Assembly (NCBI GenBank): GCA_009995705.1
Contig: JAADBR010000037.1
Span: 1-56,312 of the forward strand
From: Microcystis aeruginosa W13-11
GTDB lineage: Bacteria; Cyanobacteriota; Cyanobacteriia; Cyanobacteriales; Microcystaceae
Direction of reading: 5' to 3'
Length of the DNA: 56,312 nucleotides
Below are positions 19,509 to 28,788 of this stretch, one piece after another. A program made the translations under genes and the position numbers. The stretch's first letter is position 1, and every line of letters begins with the position of its first letter. Under the pieces are notes generated by a model, which was given only the letters and a program-made list of their open reading frames with translations, ran no database searches and was not told the DNA's origin.

Positions 19509-22500
19509 TCAACGTGACAGAAAAGCTCCTAAAATTTTCATTGTGTTACTCGTTTCATAATTCAACCCTTCTACTCCTGTAATATTTGTTTGTTCATAAA
19601 GTCTGGGAGAGCGTAAAGTATTCTGACATTTTCCTGTTTTCAGGTTCCAAAGTTTAATCGTCTCGTCTTCACTTGCGCTGGCCAATGTCTTACCGTTGGG
19701 ACTAAAACACACTGACCTCACACTTTTAGTATGTTCACACAGGAGTTGATGAAGTTGACCTGTTTCAACATCCCAAATTCGGATTGTTGCGTCATCCCCC
19801 CCACTTGCTAGTAACTTGCCATCGGGACTAAAGGCCACTGACCAGACCCAAGACTTATGACCTTCAAAACTATTAATTAATCTACCATCTTTGACTTGCC
19901 AAAGTTTGACCGTTTGATCATCACTTGAGCTGGCTAATAGTTGACTGTCAGAGCTAAAGACAACAGACCAGATTCTTCCTTGATGACCTGTAAAAGTCCG
20001 CAAAGATTGAGTCATATCATCTTCAATAGACCAGAGTTTTATAGTTCGATCTTCACTACCAGTTGCTATTAATCTTCCGTCAGGACTAAAAGCGACTGAT
20101 AATACCCAGGCCTGATGTTCCTCAAAAGTTTTCAGACAAAATCCTCTCGGAACTGACCAAAGCTTAACAGAATTATCTCCACTACCACTCACCAATATTT
20201 GACTATTGGGACTAAAAGCGATCGCCCACACTCGCTTTTGATGTTCTGGGGAAAAAGTGTACTTTTCATCTGTTTTGATATCCCAAAGTTTAATGGTGTT
20301 ATCGTGACTGGTACTAGCAATCAATTGACCATTCGGACTAACCGCAATTTGATATAATAAAACCCAATAATCTTTTTCTTGTAAAATTTTAATCAACTCG
20401 CCACTTTCCCCTGACCATAATCTAATCGTTTGATCTCCACTTCCACTTATCAATGTTTTTCCATCGGGACTAAAAGCTACTGAACAGATCCAGTCAGTAT
20501 GACCATTAATCTGTTGAAGACATTTATGGTTTTTGATAGACCATAATCGGATCGATCGATCTATAGAACCACTCAAGATATATTGACTATCGGGACTGAA
20601 AGTAATTGATGATAACCGATTGCCATATCCCCTAAAACACTGAAGACATTTTCTGGTTTTAACTGACCATAATCGCAGGGTAAAATCTTCACTCCCACTG
20701 GCTATATATTGACCGTCCGGACTAAAAGCAATTGACCAAATCCAGCTTTCATGTCCTTCTAAAGTAGCAATATTTTGATATTTTCCTTCTATAATAGACC
20801 ATATTTCAATGGTTTTATCCCCACTACCACTAGCTAAAAGTTGACCATCGGAACTAAAGGAAACTTGCCAAACCCAATCTTGGTGTCCTGTAAGAGTATG
20901 GAGACATTCTCCTGTGTCAACTGACCATATTTTGATGGTTTTATCAGCACTCCCACTGGCTAAAAGTTGACCATTTGGACTAAAAGTAACACCACCTACT
21001 CGTTCTTGATGTCCTTCAAGGGTGTGGAGATATTCTCCGGTTTCAACTGACCATATTTTGATGGTTTTGTCCTCACTTCCTGTCGCTAAAAACTTACTAT
21101 CAGCACTAAAAGTAACTGATCTAATAGGAGCATGATGTTTCTGGGAAGGATCGGGCCAAGAATGACAATTTATAGATAGATCTGTTGTAATAGACCAAAT
21201 TTTAAGAATTCCGTCTTGTCCCCCACTTGCTAGTAACTGTCCCTCGGAATTTAATGCTACTGACCATACCCAGCTTCCGTGAGCAGGAAAACTTTTGTTT
21301 AATTCTAATTTTCCGTCTTGTTTGACTTTCCAGAGGTAAATCATCCCATGACTGTCACCAGTTGCTAAAAGATATTCTCTTTGAAGATAGCGATCAAACT
21401 GACTACAAGAAATTGATAAAATACTACCACAGGTTTGAGGAAAAATACAGTCAGAGAACTGTGAATAGGAAAAATCTACTTGGTTTAGTCTAATGTTTGA
21501 GAAATCGACTTGTCGAATAGGGATATGGGAAAAATCGTAGTCCCTTAAATCACCTTTTTTCAGTATATTAAGTAAGTTAATAATATTGCCAGTAATGCAA
21601 CCAATTTGTCCAGAAGGTTGATGTTTTAATGTCTTTAAACACTCAATTAGTTGGCTTTCCAGATTATTTTCTTGAAAATCATGGATTAAGTTCTTAATTA
21701 TTGGGTGTAAAATAACATTAATTTGAATCTTTCTTAGATAATCAGGAACAGTAGTTTTAGTCAAGGAGTTACTTCTTAATAATTGGAAATTTTGAGTTTT
21801 GATTTCTTCTGTTGCTATGGTAATAATTTTTTGAGTGAAATATTCAATCAATAAAGGATGTAGTGTAAAGTAGTCATCTTCTTTATCTAAGAGAATTTTG
21901 GTAGATAATGTTCTAATTCCTTCTTGAATATTTTTACCGTCAGGTTCAATGATAATATTGTGTTTTAGTTCTAACAAAGAAACTGGATTTCGATTAATCG
22001 CTAACTCAAAAAGAATCGCTTTTTCTAAATCCGATAGTTGCTGAAAGTAAGAATTAAAAATAAACTCAATATCTTCTATAAGAAGATTACCTTTTTCTAA
22101 AAAATCCGAGAGGTTATTATGATGAAACCGTTGAATATGAAGAGCGATAGATTTGATAAATAAAGGATTGCCATGACAGACTTGTTGAATTAAAAATTGC
22201 CATTCATCCTCTGTACCATGAAAGGTGTCAATATCTCCAAAAATTTGCTTTCCAGTTTGATAGTCAAGTCCCTGTAACTCCAGGAAATAGGTTGAAGTCT
22301 TATTTCCTGCTAACGATTCAAGTTCTTGAGGAATTTTTCGACTGGTTATAATTAAACAGCTGTTGTGCTTTGACTGACCAATTGCTTGTAAAATTTCCCT
22401 ATATTCTCGATAGTTGTCATGCTCAATAATGGCATCAATATTATCTAAAAATAATAAACAACGACATTTGGCTAGTATCTTGAGCAATTTTACCAGTTTT

Positions 22501-23249
22501 ATTTTAAATTTATCTTCTGTCTTGAAACTGATATTGTAGGAAATAATATTGCCTGTATTCTCAAGAAATTCTAGGGATAAAGGAGGATTCAAAAAAGACC
22601 AATAGATAACATGGTGAAATTCCTCTTGAATTTGCTCAATCAGTTTACAAACAAGAGATGTTTTTCCGATTCCTGCTATTCCTAAAATTCCGATAATTTT
22701 ACATGGGGGACTATTTTGAAAAAACTTTTGTTTTAATAATACCAGTTCTTTCTCTCTACCATAAATCTGAGAAATATCAGGAATCAATCCGAAATTATCA
22801 TAATTTATTTCTGTTTTAACTGATGAGTTTTCAAGACTGGGAGATTTACGCTTATCCCATTCTTCCTCAAACTTTTTCAAATTTTCTTCTGTCGATGAAT
22901 GCCAAAGATTTAGGGTAAAGTGCAAATTTGCAGTGCCTTTAGTTTTGACTCTATTATCTATTAGTATTTTCCATTCTTGTAAAACCTTAAGGTCATTTCT
23001 CATCTGTTCAACAGTAATGGTAGCCCCTAACTTTTGCTTAGTAATTCCCTGACAAAAATCTGTTAATATTCTTAAAGTTGTGTTGACAATTAGCTGAGGA
23101 TGTGATACACCTTCTTCGAGCCACCTGACGGATAGTTGATTTGACCAATACTTGTGATCTCGTGATTCCTTATTAACATGAGTTAATAGTCTTTCTAAGA
23201 AGAGCAAAATTCTTTTTTTGACGGTAGGACTGGTATTGAGATTGGGCAT
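19509..23249 (-). CDS. NACHT/NB-ARC-type STAND NTPase with 14 WD40 repeats
   Basis: A 1246-residue signalling NTPase. Residues 1-140 form a helical, possibly winged-helix effector or adaptor region. A P-loop GIAGIGKTS (190-198) and Walker B CLLFLDN (264-270) mark the NTPase. The following all-helical part has a short pentapeptide-like stretch (DFSNIRLNQVDFS). The rest is 14 WD40 repeats, enough for two seven-bladed propellers, many ending in IKLWSV-like strands. STAND proteins of this kind are sensor switches that oligomerise when the repeat domain binds a ligand. It lies 89 bp after the JAMM gene on the same strand and is the last gene of the FtsK/WXG cluster. Membership in that operon is inferred. 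Confidence 0.88.
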   Translation of the reverse strand: MPNLNTSPTVKKRILLFLERLLTHVNKESRDHKYWSNQLSVRWLEEGVSHPQLIVNTTLRILTDFCQGITKQKLGATITVEQMRNDLKVLQEWKILIDNRVKTKGTANLHFTLNLWHSSTEENLKKFEEEWDKRKSPSLENSSVKTEINYDNFGLIPDISQIYGREKELVLLKQKFFQNSPPCKIIGILGIAGIGKTSLVCKLIEQIQEEFHHVIYWSFLNPPLSLEFLENTGNIISYNISFKTEDKFKIKLVKLLKILAKCRCLLFLDNIDAIIEHDNYREYREILQAIGQSKHNSCLIITSRKIPQELESLAGNKTSTYFLELQGLDYQTGKQIFGDIDTFHGTEDEWQFLIQQVCHGNPLFIKSIALHIQRFHHNNLSDFLEKGNLLIEDIEFIFNSYFQQLSDLEKAILFELAINRNPVSLLELKHNIIIEPDGKNIQEGIRTLSTKILLDKEDDYFTLHPLLIEYFTQKIITIATEEIKTQNFQLLRSNSLTKTTVPDYLRKIQINVILHPIIKNLIHDFQENNLESQLIECLKTLKHQPSGQIGCITGNIINLLNILKKGDLRDYDFSHIPIRQVDFSNIRLNQVDFSYSQFSDCIFPQTCGSILSISCSQFDRYLQREYLLATGDSHGMIYLWKVKQDGKLELNKSFPAHGSWVWSVALNSEGQLLASGGQDGILKIWSITTDLSINCHSWPDPSQKHHAPIRSVTFSADSKFLATGSEDKTIKIWSVETGEYLHTLEGHQERVGGVTFSPNGQLLASGSADKTIKIWSVDTGECLHTLTGHQDWVWQVSFSSDGQLLASGSGDKTIEIWSIIEGKYQNIATLEGHESWIWSIAFSPDGQYIASGSEDFTLRLWSVKTRKCLQCFRGYGNRLSSITFSPDSQYILSGSIDRSIRLWSIKNHKCLQQINGHTDWICSVAFSPDGKTLISGSGDQTIRLWSGESGELIKILQEKDYWVLLYQIAVSPNGQLIASTSHDNTIKLWDIKTDEKYTFSPEHQKRVWAIAFSPNSQILVSGSGDNSVKLWSVPRGFCLKTFEEHQAWVLSVAFSPDGRLIATGSEDRTIKLWSIEDDMTQSLRTFTGHQGRIWSVVFSSDSQLLASSSDDQTVKLWQVKDGRLINSFEGHKSWVWSVAFSPDGKLLASGGDDATIRIWDVETGQLHQLLCEHTKSVRSVCFSPNGKTLASASEDETIKLWNLKTGKCQNTLRSPRLYEQTNITGVEGLNYETSNTMKILGAFLSR

Positions 23250-23338
23250 AGTCTGAAATTTGACTTTTTAGGATTATAGCTTGATAATCTATTCACCGTC
23301 AATTAAGTTAAGTGTTGAAAAAGTTAATACTTATGGAA

Positions 23339-23875
23339 CTAGATTGACAAATAATCGGATAAAGATTTAATAGTCAGCAAATTTTTGGGGATTAATTGAT
23401 CTCCAATTTGTATAGAAAGCTTAGTATATTGGGGTCGTAAATCAGATTGAGAAGGGAGAGAAACATGATACATAGTCAATCGAAAAAATGGATCAAAATT
23501 AACTAAGGCAGAAATAGCTCCCTCAGAATGTTGAGAAGCATATTTTTTATTAATTGTATCATCAGTTAAGGAAAAGTAATCAAAACTACCCGGATGTCTA
23601 TGCCATAGTCCAAGAACTTCTATGGGTTCTCGATAAAATCTGGCAATTTTGTTAGACAGGTGGTTGATATAAGCATTATCATACTCAAAATAGCCCGGGC
23701 GAAAAATAGGATTTAACCCCGAGTCTAAGGTTTCTAAAATATACCATTTATTAGGGGTTCTAATTCCTAAAAAAATGCCACCTGTTTCTGTTTTATAGCT
23801 TTCATAGGTTTCAGCCGCAATAGCTAAAAATGATTTCTGGGAAAAAATAGTTTTGATATTCTGGTAACTTGACAT
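23339..23875 (-). CDS. JAB/JAMM-domain metalloprotease
   Basis: A 178-residue JAMM (MPN+) protein. All zinc and catalytic residues are visible: Glu30 in KTETGG, His92 and His94 in HRHPG, Ser102 and Asp105 in FSLTD. It lacks the C-terminal extensions of known deubiquitinase subunits and fits the stand-alone bacterial type. Such enzymes cut isopeptide or peptide bonds after ubiquitin-like tails or process precursor proteins. No ubiquitin-like, E1 or E2 gene is visible nearby, so its substrate may be one of the small helical proteins upstream. It lies 97 bp after the third helical gene. Confidence 0.85.
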   Translation of the reverse strand: MSSYQNIKTIFSQKSFLAIAAETYESYKTETGGIFLGIRTPNKWYILETLDSGLNPIFRPGYFEYDNAYINHLSNKIARFYREPIEVLGLWHRHPGSFDYFSLTDDTINKKYASQHSEGAISALVNFDPFFRLTMYHVSLPSQSDLRPQYTKLSIQIGDQLIPKNLLTIKSLSDYLSI

Positions 23876-23972
23876 TGTTTTTATTCTCTTAGTTATTCAT
23901 CTTTTTTTCTTGTCTAAGATAGATATTGATTGGACATTTATTTCAATAAAATTTCGTAATATAAACATATTT

Positions 23973-24368
23973 TTAGTTACAACTGCGATTGGCTTGTTGA
24001 ATTAATCTGTGAATATTAGGTAATTCTGCTTGAGTTAAGCCGTAATATTCGATAGATCGATCATAAGAATGATAAGCTTGTTTAACTTCTTGTTTTTCTC
24101 GTTCTAAGAAATGTTCAACTTGTTGGGAATAGCGTTCAGCCTCTAAAGCATAATCTTTGGCTTTAACCAACTCCTTATTGGTTTTTTCTAAGCCTTGTAC
24201 CTGTTTTTGCAAAAATTCTATCATTTTCTGATCGTCGTCTTCATGGGGGTCAAGATAACGACGGTTAAGGGTTTTGGCAGCCTCATCTTGCCATAGGCCT
24301 CGAATATCTTTACGATAGTCTTGCACGCTGCGCGATCGCTGCTGCATCTTCCAGACAATATCTTCCAT
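23973..24368 (-). CDS. WXG-like helical protein with coiled coil
   Basis: 131 residues, almost all helical. Near residue 25 it has GLWQDEAAKTLNRRYLDP, which resembles the helical turn of WXG100 proteins with WQD in place of WxG. A long coiled coil (about residues 45-105) follows. The C-terminus includes QANRSCN. It sits 23 bp after the large coiled-coil gene and shares the W-Q-D turn with the 88-residue protein at 25637. Likely a structural partner or substrate of the FtsK-type ATPase, by context only. Confidence 0.6.
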   Translation of the reverse strand: MEDIVWKMQQRSRSVQDYRKDIRGLWQDEAAKTLNRRYLDPHEDDDQKMIEFLQKQVQGLEKTNKELVKAKDYALEAERYSQQVEHFLEREKQEVKQAYHSYDRSIEYYGLTQAELPNIHRLIQQANRSCN

Positions 24369-24391
24369 CGTTTTTTATCCTCCAAAAATCA

Positions 24392-25393
24392 CTAAAATTG
24401 AAAGGGACGGTTGAATTCAATCAGACTTTCTACTCGATATTCTATTTCTCTTGTTACCCCAATTTCCAAACATTGAGCGGAGTCTCCTTGCTTTTCTGCC
24501 CCTTTAAAATCATTTTGGGCTTCTTCGGTGAAATTGTAAGCATTATTTACGGCTAAAGACATTAAATCTGCCATTTCTTGCTCATTGCTTGCCTCTAATT
24601 GCGCTCTATCAACTTCCCGTCTAGCGGCATCCGCATTTTCTAAACTGCGTTCGGCAAAACTCAGGGCATTATGGGCATAATTTAAAGTAATATTCGCCTG
24701 ATAGACGGCTGTTTGAGCATATCCGATGGCATTTCGACAACAATTAACCCTAGCTTGCGCTCGTGCGACTTCTTCTCTTGCTGCTTTTTCTTCTTCAATG
24801 GCTTTATTTAAGCGTTGGACTGCAGCTTGAACCGCATTTTGGGCTTGACTAACCTTAGCTTGCTGACCAGAACAATTGGGCGCATGATATCGTCCATTTT
24901 TGTCAGTATAGCCTGAATTTTGGCAACTGGTGAGGGCGGATTGTGCGCTTTGTAATTCAGATTCTGCACTGCGTAAAGTAAATTCTGCTTGCTGTCTTTC
25001 GTTTATGGCACTTTGTAATCGGGCTTCTGCCCTTTCTAACCAAGCTAACGCAAGATTTAGCTGAGTTTGCCAATGATTTAAGGTTGATTGCGCCTGATTT
25101 TGGGTATTTTGAGCTGCTGTCAAATTTTGTTGAGCTTTTTCTAAGACTTGATAACAATTAGATAACAATTTAGTAACTTCATCATTAGCCTGATCAACTA
25201 ATTTTTGATCATTTTTAGCCTGATCTTGAATAATTGAAGCATGATACAGGGCTTGACTGACTTTTTCTTCGCTTTGTCTTTGATGCCACGACATTTGATC
25301 TAGAGTATCACGGGTGGTTATTTTCCAGTATCTAAGTTCTTCAATTAAGTCATTGAGAAGGGTAATGAGAATACGCGGATCTTGAATAGTCAT
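24392..25393 (-). CDS. long Ala/Gln-rich coiled-coil protein
   Basis: A 333-residue protein that is almost entirely predicted helix, rich in Ala, Gln, Asn and Glu with heptad-like spacing from about residue 40 to 300. One break near residues 160-175 holds two cysteines around a short loop (CQNSGYTDKNGRY, then PNCSGQQ). No signal peptide or membrane span. Long helical proteins of this form are typical substrates or scaffolds in ESX-type systems and resemble the N-terminal part of LXG proteins in general character, but no LXG motif is certain. It is packed between two small WXG-like genes with gaps of 5 and 23 bp. Confidence 0.6.
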   Translation of the reverse strand: MTIQDPRILITLLNDLIEELRYWKITTRDTLDQMSWHQRQSEEKVSQALYHASIIQDQAKNDQKLVDQANDEVTKLLSNCYQVLEKAQQNLTAAQNTQNQAQSTLNHWQTQLNLALAWLERAEARLQSAINERQQAEFTLRSAESELQSAQSALTSCQNSGYTDKNGRYHAPNCSGQQAKVSQAQNAVQAAVQRLNKAIEEEKAAREEVARAQARVNCCRNAIGYAQTAVYQANITLNYAHNALSFAERSLENADAARREVDRAQLEASNEQEMADLMSLAVNNAYNFTEEAQNDFKGAEKQGDSAQCLEIGVTREIEYRVESLIEFNRPFQF

Positions 25394-25398
25394 AATGA

Positions 25399-25644
25399 TT
25401 AAGATTTATCAGGGATTTCTTGGATAAAATTGAGGATTTTCTGAACTTCTAGCCTTGAATCTTCCATTTCTGCTAAGGTTCTTGTCCAAAAACCTGTAAA
25501 GTCTTCGGCGGCTGATCCTTGAAAAACTTCATCAAGCGATCGCCATGTCGTATCGAGAAATTCCAATTCTTCGCTTAAAATCAAATAATATTGATTGAGT
25601 GCAGTTTGATAAGCTAAAAGGGCTGTTTTTCGGGAATTATCCAC
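25399..25644 (-). CDS. WXG100-like small helical protein (FQG variant)
   Basis: 81 residues with two helices around a central turn, FQGSAAEDFTGFW (about residues 40-52). This is the WXG100 pattern W-x-G-x-A-x3-F with phenylalanine replacing the first tryptophan. Flanking helices QYYLILSEELEFLDTTW and LAEMEDSRLEVQKIL complete a helical hairpin of the ESAT-6 kind. It overlaps the upstream 88-residue gene by 8 bp. WXG100 proteins are secreted as dimers by type VII systems, so pairing with the neighbouring protein is plausible. Similarity is by eye and needs a profile search. Confidence 0.65.
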   Translation of the reverse strand: MDNSRKTALLAYQTALNQYYLILSEELEFLDTTWRSLDEVFQGSAAEDFTGFWTRTLAEMEDSRLEVQKILNFIQEIPDKS

Positions 25645-25903
25645 CGTTTAAATACCTCTCTAATACTTGTAATTTATGGTTTAAAAAATCATTATAGGTA
25701 GGAATTTGGCGACTATAATAATTATTAGTCTTTTCTTGCAAATCAAGCCATATTTCATCATGTTTTTGTCGTTTTTGGTCTTGCCAATGGGGGGAAAGAT
25801 CCTCATAGGTGGTTTCCACTTCTCGCCACGCCGATTGAACGCGATCATGGAATTGTTCGAGGATTTGTTGAAAGTGTTTGAGTTGTAAAAATGAGTCATC
25901 CAT
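25637..25903 (-). CDS. small helical protein with WQD turn (WXG100-like partner)
   Basis: 88 residues, helix-turn-helix, with the turn LSPHWQDQKRQKHDEIW near residues 36-52. W-Q-D stands where WXG100 proteins have W-x-G. Both helices are rich in Gln, Glu and aromatic residues. Its stop region overlaps the start of the 81-residue WXG-like gene by 8 bp, the tight arrangement seen for heterodimeric ESX pairs. It begins 14 bp after the FtsK-type ATPase gene. Function is inferred from shape and place. Confidence 0.55.
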   Translation of the reverse strand: MDDSFLQLKHFQQILEQFHDRVQSAWREVETTYEDLSPHWQDQKRQKHDEIWLDLQEKTNNYYSRQIPTYNDFLNHKLQVLERYLNGG

Positions 25904-25917
25904 GGTTAAATTAAGCT

Positions 25918-28788
25918 TTAAGCTCTTTTGATCAAACTATTAGCAATTTTCTCTATTTGTTGCTTAAATTCGGGGGTAGATTCCGTACTATAAGGTTTAA
26001 AAAGAGTAGTGCGATCGCTATCCGTATCCCGATAAAGGGCTTTAATTGGAACATCTCCATCTGCTTGTAAGCGTGAGGCTTGGCGATCACTAACAAAGGT
26101 AAAAGAATCATCTTCTGACATCTGTAAAGCGACTCTATGACGAAAATAAGCTAAATTTCGCCGAATATCAAGGACATTAGAGAAAGCTTTGATCCCTGAA
26201 AAACTGAGGATGAGATGAATCCCTTTACTAGGTCCTTCCTTCAATAATCGCTTAATTTGAGTGGTTAAGTGACTTTCTGGGCTATAAGACTGCTCATTAC
26301 TCCGTCTTAAGTCATCTACTCTATCTAATTCTGTCATGATGACAAAAATAGAAGGTTGAGTCATCAAGTCTGCTTCACTGAGTTGGTTTCTTTCGTCAAG
26401 TTGAACAATTAAATTGTTCAAAATTGCCGTAATAATTCGATTTTCTCGGTTAAATGCCGTCGTAAAGCCCAAAGGTTTTAGAACAATCTGACATACTTCT
26501 TCCAATGCTAAATGCCATTGTGTACCGGGTACACTGCGATCTACCACAACAAAACGAGTTTGTTGAAGATTACCATTAATGGCAAGACTGGTCAAAATAG
26601 CCGATAGAATTCCATAACGGGCTGTATTATAGTCTCCACCGATAACTAGAACGTTTTCACTGGGGCGACGGCGTAATATCAGCCTTGCTTGTTGCCTCAC
26701 ACTGAATTCTTGTCCTAGCCATGTTAAGACCGGGTATTCTGCACTAAACCAGTCAGAAATGCCTAATCCTCCTTTATAAAAAGGCATTCTCGCAATATTT
26801 TCCCATTCAGTAGGGGACAACCATTTACCGTAATCTAAAATATGGCGTAATTGAGGATTATCTGCTAAATTAGGCTGAGAATCTCCATCAAAAACCACTG
26901 CTTCTGTGTAATCTTCTGGGGAAAGTTGATGAGCTTTTTGAGATAAAGCGTTAATGATCATATCTCGGCGAGATTTTTCGATAAATGCCACTTTCCCAAA
27001 ATAATTAGAGTTATCATCGCCACTACGATCATTAATAACAATTTTCCCCGGCAAATCACAGGTCATTAATAATTGTTTTCCTCGTTTCCCAAATTCTGTT
27101 AAGGCTTGAATTTCTGTTTTTGACATCTGCATTCCCATTCTCAGGTGAATATTACCCAAAATTCCCGTTTGATTCCGCATTCCCTCAGCCCCAAACCTTT
27201 GGGAAGCGAGTAACATATGAATACCCGCACTTCGCCCCTGTTGGGCTAAAATCAGTAGTTGACTCGAAGCAGTATCCTCTTTGTCGTTAAAAAATAACTC
27301 CTGATATTCATCAATAATTAGAAGAATACGGGGCATTTTGCCCTCTGGTTGTCCTAGGCGGCGATAACCTGCCAATTCTGACACCCCTAATCTTTTAAAT
27401 AAGGCGTTACGTCGTTCTTTTTCGGCGATTAATTCAGTTAAAACACTACGGGATAATTCAGGAGAGGAATGTAAGGAAACTACTTCGGTATGGGGCAAAT
27501 TGCGATAGGGGGCTAATTCTACGCCATACTTGCCATCGATGAGATAAAATCTTAATTCTGAGGGACTATAACGAGTTGCCAAGCCTAAAATAAGCCCATG
27601 ATATAGGGTGGATTTTCCTGATCCAGTCATTGCCCCTAGCATCCCATGAGCGCATTGATGACCTTCGCTATCTTTACCAAACCAAATATTTAATTGATCA
27701 GAACTTCCTCTTCCACCGATAGGTGTGGTTATCCATTCTTCACTGCTATAATTCCACCAATTTTGCGGATCAATGCCTACTATATCATCCCAATCTAATT
27801 TTCTTTCGGGGGGTTTAGCTTGTTTAACTTTATCAAGTAATTGTTTTTGTAAATCGGCAGCAGGAATGCTATCAGGTTGAAATTGAAGTTGACAAGATGT
27901 TGCTGTATTTAATTGTTTGTTGAGATCAATATAAACGGCATTTTCAAATCCACTCATATTAATATCTCTAGGCAGATCAATATCTTGATTATAGTGAATA
28001 AATACATATTTTCCTGCTTCGGGTCCACTATTACCAATTTTTTGTAATTCTTCAATATCTCTACGGTCATATCGTTTAGGAAAATCTGCGACAAAAATGC
28101 CTTCAAATCTTTCATTGACTCGAATATCTTTGGGGAGTAAATGTAAGGCAGGAGACTGAGGATCTAAATAGGTTTCTTTGACGCGACGAATATCTTGAGT
28201 TACTTCTAATAAATCTCGATAAACTTCGCCACTATTTTCTCTAATTAAAGCTTCAGGAAGGGAACGACGCATTAAAAATGCACCCCCATTATTAACGGGA
28301 TCACAGAAGGTATAACGAATTTGATATGGAAGTAAAATCGAGGCACGGATAACAAGAGATTGCAGTAATTCTAGTCCCGTATTACGGGTATTATTGCCAC
28401 AGCGAATAATAATAGTTTTATTCCCACCAACAAAAGGAATAAATTCGGGAACACAAAAAGTATTATTGCTTGGTCTTTGTTCAACAAATTGACCGATACG
28501 AATTAATTCTGTATGCTCTAATGAAGATGATAATTTATCGGTAATGCTCCAAGTTTGCCAACGGGAATCTTGCCAACTTCCTATTATTTCCAATGGTTGC
28601 TGTTCTAAATAGGATTGAGTCGATAGATAGCTATCTTGGAGAAATTTTCCAAAATAATTAGGTAATTGTTCGCCGTTTAATTTACCATGATTGAACAAAG
28701 AAGCACAAAAGCTTAAATAGTCGGTTATGCGTTGACTACTTTGTTCAATTTTTTGGTTTAACCCTTCAATTTGTTGTTTCCAAAACAT
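25918..28788 (-). CDS. FtsK/SpoIIIE-type (EccC-like) ATPase
   Basis: A 956-residue protein that appears to have three P-loop modules. The first (about residues 120-290) is degenerate, with CGNNTRNTG in place of Walker A. The second is intact: GAMTGSGKST (385-394) and RILLIIDEYQE (487-497), with the FtsK-like LIDGKYGVEL between. The third (about 710-900) is degenerate, with VIGGDYNTAR and IFVIMTELD. This three-ATPase plan recalls EccC/EssC of type VII secretion more than DNA-pumping FtsK. No membrane helix is evident, so it may dock on the single-pass protein whose gene overlaps it by 23 bp upstream. Small WXG-like genes follow 14 bp downstream. Confidence 0.85.
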   Translation of the reverse strand: MFWKQQIEGLNQKIEQSSQRITDYLSFCASLFNHGKLNGEQLPNYFGKFLQDSYLSTQSYLEQQPLEIIGSWQDSRWQTWSITDKLSSSLEHTELIRIGQFVEQRPSNNTFCVPEFIPFVGGNKTIIIRCGNNTRNTGLELLQSLVIRASILLPYQIRYTFCDPVNNGGAFLMRRSLPEALIRENSGEVYRDLLEVTQDIRRVKETYLDPQSPALHLLPKDIRVNERFEGIFVADFPKRYDRRDIEELQKIGNSGPEAGKYVFIHYNQDIDLPRDINMSGFENAVYIDLNKQLNTATSCQLQFQPDSIPAADLQKQLLDKVKQAKPPERKLDWDDIVGIDPQNWWNYSSEEWITTPIGGRGSSDQLNIWFGKDSEGHQCAHGMLGAMTGSGKSTLYHGLILGLATRYSPSELRFYLIDGKYGVELAPYRNLPHTEVVSLHSSPELSRSVLTELIAEKERRNALFKRLGVSELAGYRRLGQPEGKMPRILLIIDEYQELFFNDKEDTASSQLLILAQQGRSAGIHMLLASQRFGAEGMRNQTGILGNIHLRMGMQMSKTEIQALTEFGKRGKQLLMTCDLPGKIVINDRSGDDNSNYFGKVAFIEKSRRDMIINALSQKAHQLSPEDYTEAVVFDGDSQPNLADNPQLRHILDYGKWLSPTEWENIARMPFYKGGLGISDWFSAEYPVLTWLGQEFSVRQQARLILRRRPSENVLVIGGDYNTARYGILSAILTSLAINGNLQQTRFVVVDRSVPGTQWHLALEEVCQIVLKPLGFTTAFNRENRIITAILNNLIVQLDERNQLSEADLMTQPSIFVIMTELDRVDDLRRSNEQSYSPESHLTTQIKRLLKEGPSKGIHLILSFSGIKAFSNVLDIRRNLAYFRHRVALQMSEDDSFTFVSDRQASRLQADGDVPIKALYRDTDSDRTTLFKPYSTESTPEFKQQIEKIANSLIKRA

